Assembly (NCBI GenBank): GCA_035653295.1
Contig: DASRCB010000204.1
Coordinates: 1-41,146, forward strand
Direction: 5' to 3'
Length of the DNA stretch: 41,146 nucleotides
DNA from: DASRCB01 sp035653295
Lineage (GTDB): Bacteria > Acidobacteriota > Terriglobia > Bryobacterales > Bryobacteraceae
Part shown: in pieces, positions 38,521-41,146 of the stretch
Layout: each line of letters starts with the position of its first letter
Position numbering within the stretch: position 1 is the stretch's first letter
The notes under the pieces: generated by a model
Database searches by the model: none
What the model saw: only the letters and a program-made list of their open reading frames with translations
What the model was told of the DNA's origin: nothing
Translations under genes and position numbers: made by a program

Positions 38521-41146
38521 GTGTTCAGATCCGCTTCTGTTTACTCACTTGCAGCTTCATGCCTGCTTCTTGCGGGCCTCTGCCGGGCACAGCAGCTCAC
38601 CGCCACGCTGAGCGGCACCACGACCGACCAGACCGGTTCGATCATACCCAACGCACAGGTCGAGGTGCAGAATCAGGCCAGCGGCGATATTCGGCGCACC
38701 GTATCGAATGGCGATGGTGTCTTTACCGTTTCCGCACTGCAGCCGGGCACTTATACCGTCACCATCAGCGCCACCGGATTCAACTCCTGGCAGCAGAAGG
38801 GAATCACTCTCAACCAGGGCGATAACCGCACCCTGCCGAACATCGCTCTGGCCGTAGCCGGAACGACACAGCAGGTCGAAGTGGTCGCCGAAGCCGCGGC
38901 GGTCGCGCCCACCGACACCGCGGAAGTGTCCAACACCTTGAACACCCACATGGTGAACGACATCAACCTTCAGGGCCGCGATGCCGGCGAGCTGCTGAAG
39001 ATCATGCCCGGTATGGCGATGGCCAATGGCCTCGCCAACACGCCCGCGTTCAGCGATCGCGTGGTTAGCACCAACACCGGGCCTATCGGTAACTTCTCCG
39101 CCAACGGAACGCAGCCCAACGGCGCCATGGGATACATGCTGGATGGCGCAAACCTCGTCGACCCCGGCAATCAGGGGACCCAGATCGCCAATATCAACCA
39201 GGACATGACTCAGGAGGTCAAGGTTCTGATGTCCTCGTACGGGGCTGAGTACGCCAAAGGCCCGGTGCTCTTCCAGGCTTACAGCAAGAGCGGCGGTTCC
39301 ACCTTCCACGGCGAAGCGTACCTGTACGCCCGAAACTCAATCTTTAACTCCGAGGATGCTTATCAGAAAAGTCAGGGAATTCCGAAGCCCTACAGCTTCG
39401 AATACTATCCGGGCGGCAACATCGGCGGCCCGGTGCTGCTGCCCTTCACCCATTTCAACCATAATCGGGACAAGCTGTTCTTCTGGGCCGGATACGAGTA
39501 TATGCGCCAGCAGCCCGCGGGAACGCTGTGGGAAACGTTCGTGCCCACAGCGGAGATGCGCGCCGGCAACTTCAGCCAGTCGTATCTGTCGACGCTGCCC
39601 TCCCAGGTCACCAGCCGTTGGCCATGGCTGGGCACCTCACCCTGCGCCCCCGCCGACAATCGCGGCAGCTGCGGCGGTCTGACCTTTCCGAACGGCATGA
39701 TCCCGGAGTCCATGTTCGACCCCAACTCTCTCGCCCTGCTCAAGCTGTATCCGCTTCCGAACGTGGATCCGGCGAGTCACGGCGGCAATAACTTCCAGTT
39801 TCTCGACCAGACGCCCGTTAACCGCTGGGAGCAGACCGAGAAGATCGATTACAGCATCAGCGATTCGACAAAGCTGACCGTGTCTTACGCATATCAGAGT
39901 GAGAAGGACATCCATCCGGTGCAAATCTGGTGGGCGCCTTCCTGGTCGCTGCCGTATCCTTCACCGCTGGTCGCACCAACCACGTCGAATGTCGTAATGG
40001 CGAACGCGACTCACGTTTTCAGCCCCACCCTGACCAACGAGACGGTTTTCACTTACGCTCGCTATATCAACCCGGTCACGCCGCAGAATCCTCAGGCCAT
40101 CAATCCGTCCGGCCTCGGCTTTAACGTGCCCGGTCTGTTCGGCGCAAAGCGAGTTCAGATCCCCAACATAATCAGCTGGAGCGGTAACGGCGGGTTTGCT
40201 GGTTTCGACCAGCAGGCCGTGTTCGGCGGCTCGTTCAACGGCGGCGCCTTCGGTGGCCTCAAAGAAGTGCCGGCGCTTTACGACAACCTGAGTAAGGTCG
40301 CCGGGACACACACCATGAAATTCGGCTTCTACTGGGACAGCAACGGGAACGAGCAGTCCAGCGGCGGCCAGCTGAACGGCACTTATGACTTCGAAACTTA
40401 CGGTGGAACAACGACGGGTAACATCTATGCCGACTTGCTGCTCGGCCGCGCCGCCAATTACGCGCAGGTGAGTTCGATACCAGTCGATAAGACCTGGTTC
40501 CACCAGTATTCGCTATATGGTCAGGACTCCTGGAAGGCGAGAAAGAACCTGACCATTAACTACGGCATCCGCGCCGACCATATCGGTCAATGGTACGGCA
40601 ACGGCCCGGGTATCGCCGTTTTCGACCTCGGCGCTTATCAGCAGAACCCGAGTGCGGTGAACGCCGGGCTGCTTTGGCACGCGGTCGACAAGAGCATTCC
40701 CCAGTCCGGCTGGAAGTCGCCCCTGTTCTACTGGGATCCGCGCGTCGGCGTCGCGTGGGACATCTTCGGCAACGGCCGAACCGTATTGCGCGGCGGCTTC
40801 GGCCTCTATCGTTATCAGATCGCCTATAACACGATCCAGAACCCCTACGAGGTTCCCTTCGGCGTCGCCAACGCGACCGTGCTCACGAGTGGTATGACGT
40901 CCCTCGGCCAGATCACCAGCGCCAACCCGTCAACCACCACGAACGCGGCCTGCGGTACGGGCTGCGACATCCAGGCGCTCGACCGTGGCGACGGCAAGGT
41001 TCCGTACACAGAAGACTACAACATCTCCATCGACCAGCAGTTCTTCCGGCACACGCTGTTCGAGTTATCTTACGTCGGAAACCGGAGCCGCGATCTGCTG
41101 TTCGCCGGTACGAACGCAGATCCCTATAACTTCAACGTCCCGCCAC
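38521..41146 (+). CDS. Oar-like TonB-dependent receptor, N-terminal part (3' end outside window)
   Basis: An uninterrupted frame runs from GTG 38521 (GGAGG four bases upstream) to the window end, 875 codons. A signal peptide ends near CRAQ (residue 23). It is followed by a carboxypeptidase-regulatory-like domain ('LSGTTTDQTGSIIPNAQVEVQN...SALQPGTYTVTISATGF', about 27-82). The plug comes next, with 'NDINLQGRDAGELLKIMPGM' and 'QEVKVLMSSYGAEYAKGP', then a large beta barrel with 'NNFQFLDQTPVNRWEQTEKIDYSIS', 'HQYSLYGQDSWKARKNLTINYGIRADH' and 'DPRVGVAWDIFGNGRTVLRGGFGLYRYQ'. This is the Oar-like layout found in great number in Acidobacteriota. The substrate is unknown. Confidence 0.9.
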   Translation, partial: MFRSASVYSLAASCLLLAGLCRAQQLTATLSGTTTDQTGSIIPNAQVEVQNQASGDIRRTVSNGDGVFTVSALQPGTYTVTISATGFNSWQQKGITLNQGDNRTLPNIALAVAGTTQQVEVVAEAAAVAPTDTAEVSNTLNTHMVNDINLQGRDAGELLKIMPGMAMANGLANTPAFSDRVVSTNTGPIGNFSANGTQPNGAMGYMLDGANLVDPGNQGTQIANINQDMTQEVKVLMSSYGAEYAKGPVLFQAYSKSGGSTFHGEAYLYARNSIFNSEDAYQKSQGIPKPYSFEYYPGGNIGGPVLLPFTHFNHNRDKLFFWAGYEYMRQQPAGTLWETFVPTAEMRAGNFSQSYLSTLPSQVTSRWPWLGTSPCAPADNRGSCGGLTFPNGMIPESMFDPNSLALLKLYPLPNVDPASHGGNNFQFLDQTPVNRWEQTEKIDYSISDSTKLTVSYAYQSEKDIHPVQIWWAPSWSLPYPSPLVAPTTSNVVMANATHVFSPTLTNETVFTYARYINPVTPQNPQAINPSGLGFNVPGLFGAKRVQIPNIISWSGNGGFAGFDQQAVFGGSFNGGAFGGLKEVPALYDNLSKVAGTHTMKFGFYWDSNGNEQSSGGQLNGTYDFETYGGTTTGNIYADLLLGRAANYAQVSSIPVDKTWFHQYSLYGQDSWKARKNLTINYGIRADHIGQWYGNGPGIAVFDLGAYQQNPSAVNAGLLWHAVDKSIPQSGWKSPLFYWDPRVGVAWDIFGNGRTVLRGGFGLYRYQIAYNTIQNPYEVPFGVANATVLTSGMTSLGQITSANPSTTTNAACGTGCDIQALDRGDGKVPYTEDYNISIDQQFFRHTLFELSYVGNRSRDLLFAGTNADPYNFNVPP

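Overview
The window is GC-rich and densely coded on both strands. It looks like chromosomal DNA of an Acidobacteriota member, most likely of the Solibacter/Bryobacter type. The evidence is two very large Oar-like TonB-dependent receptors with an N-terminal carboxypeptidase-regulatory-like domain, secreted glycan-degrading enzymes, a small 'STGPRT...HGL' protein family often seen in that phylum, and many short palindromes of the form arm-TTT/CTC/ATT-arm between genes. The assignment rests on gene content and family resemblance, not on a search.

Layout, left part. 1-2260 is the 3' part of an Oar-like receptor. 2333-6329 is a tightly packed plus-strand run: phosphatidylserine decarboxylase, phosphatidylserine synthase, an aspartate-semialdehyde-dehydrogenase-like protein that has lost its catalytic residues, LptE and DNA polymerase III delta (envelope lipid, LPS export and replication). 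6319-11648 is a minus-strand block. Reading along that strand it holds a sugar-phosphate nucleotidyltransferase, a 1100-residue fusion of a GHMP-type sugar kinase with a UDP-sugar-pyrophosphorylase-like domain, and a Xre/DUF2384-RES toxin-antitoxin pair with its own promoter. 11725-12747 is a winged-helix (YcaQ-like) protein. 12784-15722 is a coupled pair of a GH51 arabinofuranosidase and an Esterase-D-type hydrolase, both exported.

Middle part. 16113-18059 holds a bacteriohemerythrin convergent with a chemoreceptor whose periplasmic domain carries a c-type heme motif; together they look like an oxygen/redox-sensing module. 18214-22709 is the classic rpmH-rnpA-yidD-yidC-jag-mnmE cluster on the minus strand, driven by a near-consensus promoter at 22794-22823. 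Upstream on the same strand are an unknown two-TM zinc-ribbon-like protein, a monofunctional proline dehydrogenase and a PAP2 phosphatase. Divergent from these are a MGDG-synthase-like glycosyltransferase coupled to exonuclease III and a small unknown protein. A poxvirus-type topoisomerase IB and a GT9-like protein follow on the minus strand.

Right part. 29411-35714 is recO-glyQ-glyS-ppdK, with overlapping or nearly abutting genes. After it the DNA becomes less dense and repeat-bearing: a 71-bp cloverleaf-like nest of hairpins, an unknown 'STGPRT' protein, a direct repeat with three palindromes, a secreted TIMP-like/carboxypeptidase-regulatory protein, and the 5' part of a second Oar-like receptor that runs off the window.

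A recurring feature is translational coupling by 4-bp stop/start overlaps, including TTGA and probably CTGA as well as ATGA. No tRNA, rRNA, CRISPR array, insertion sequence or phage gene was recognised.
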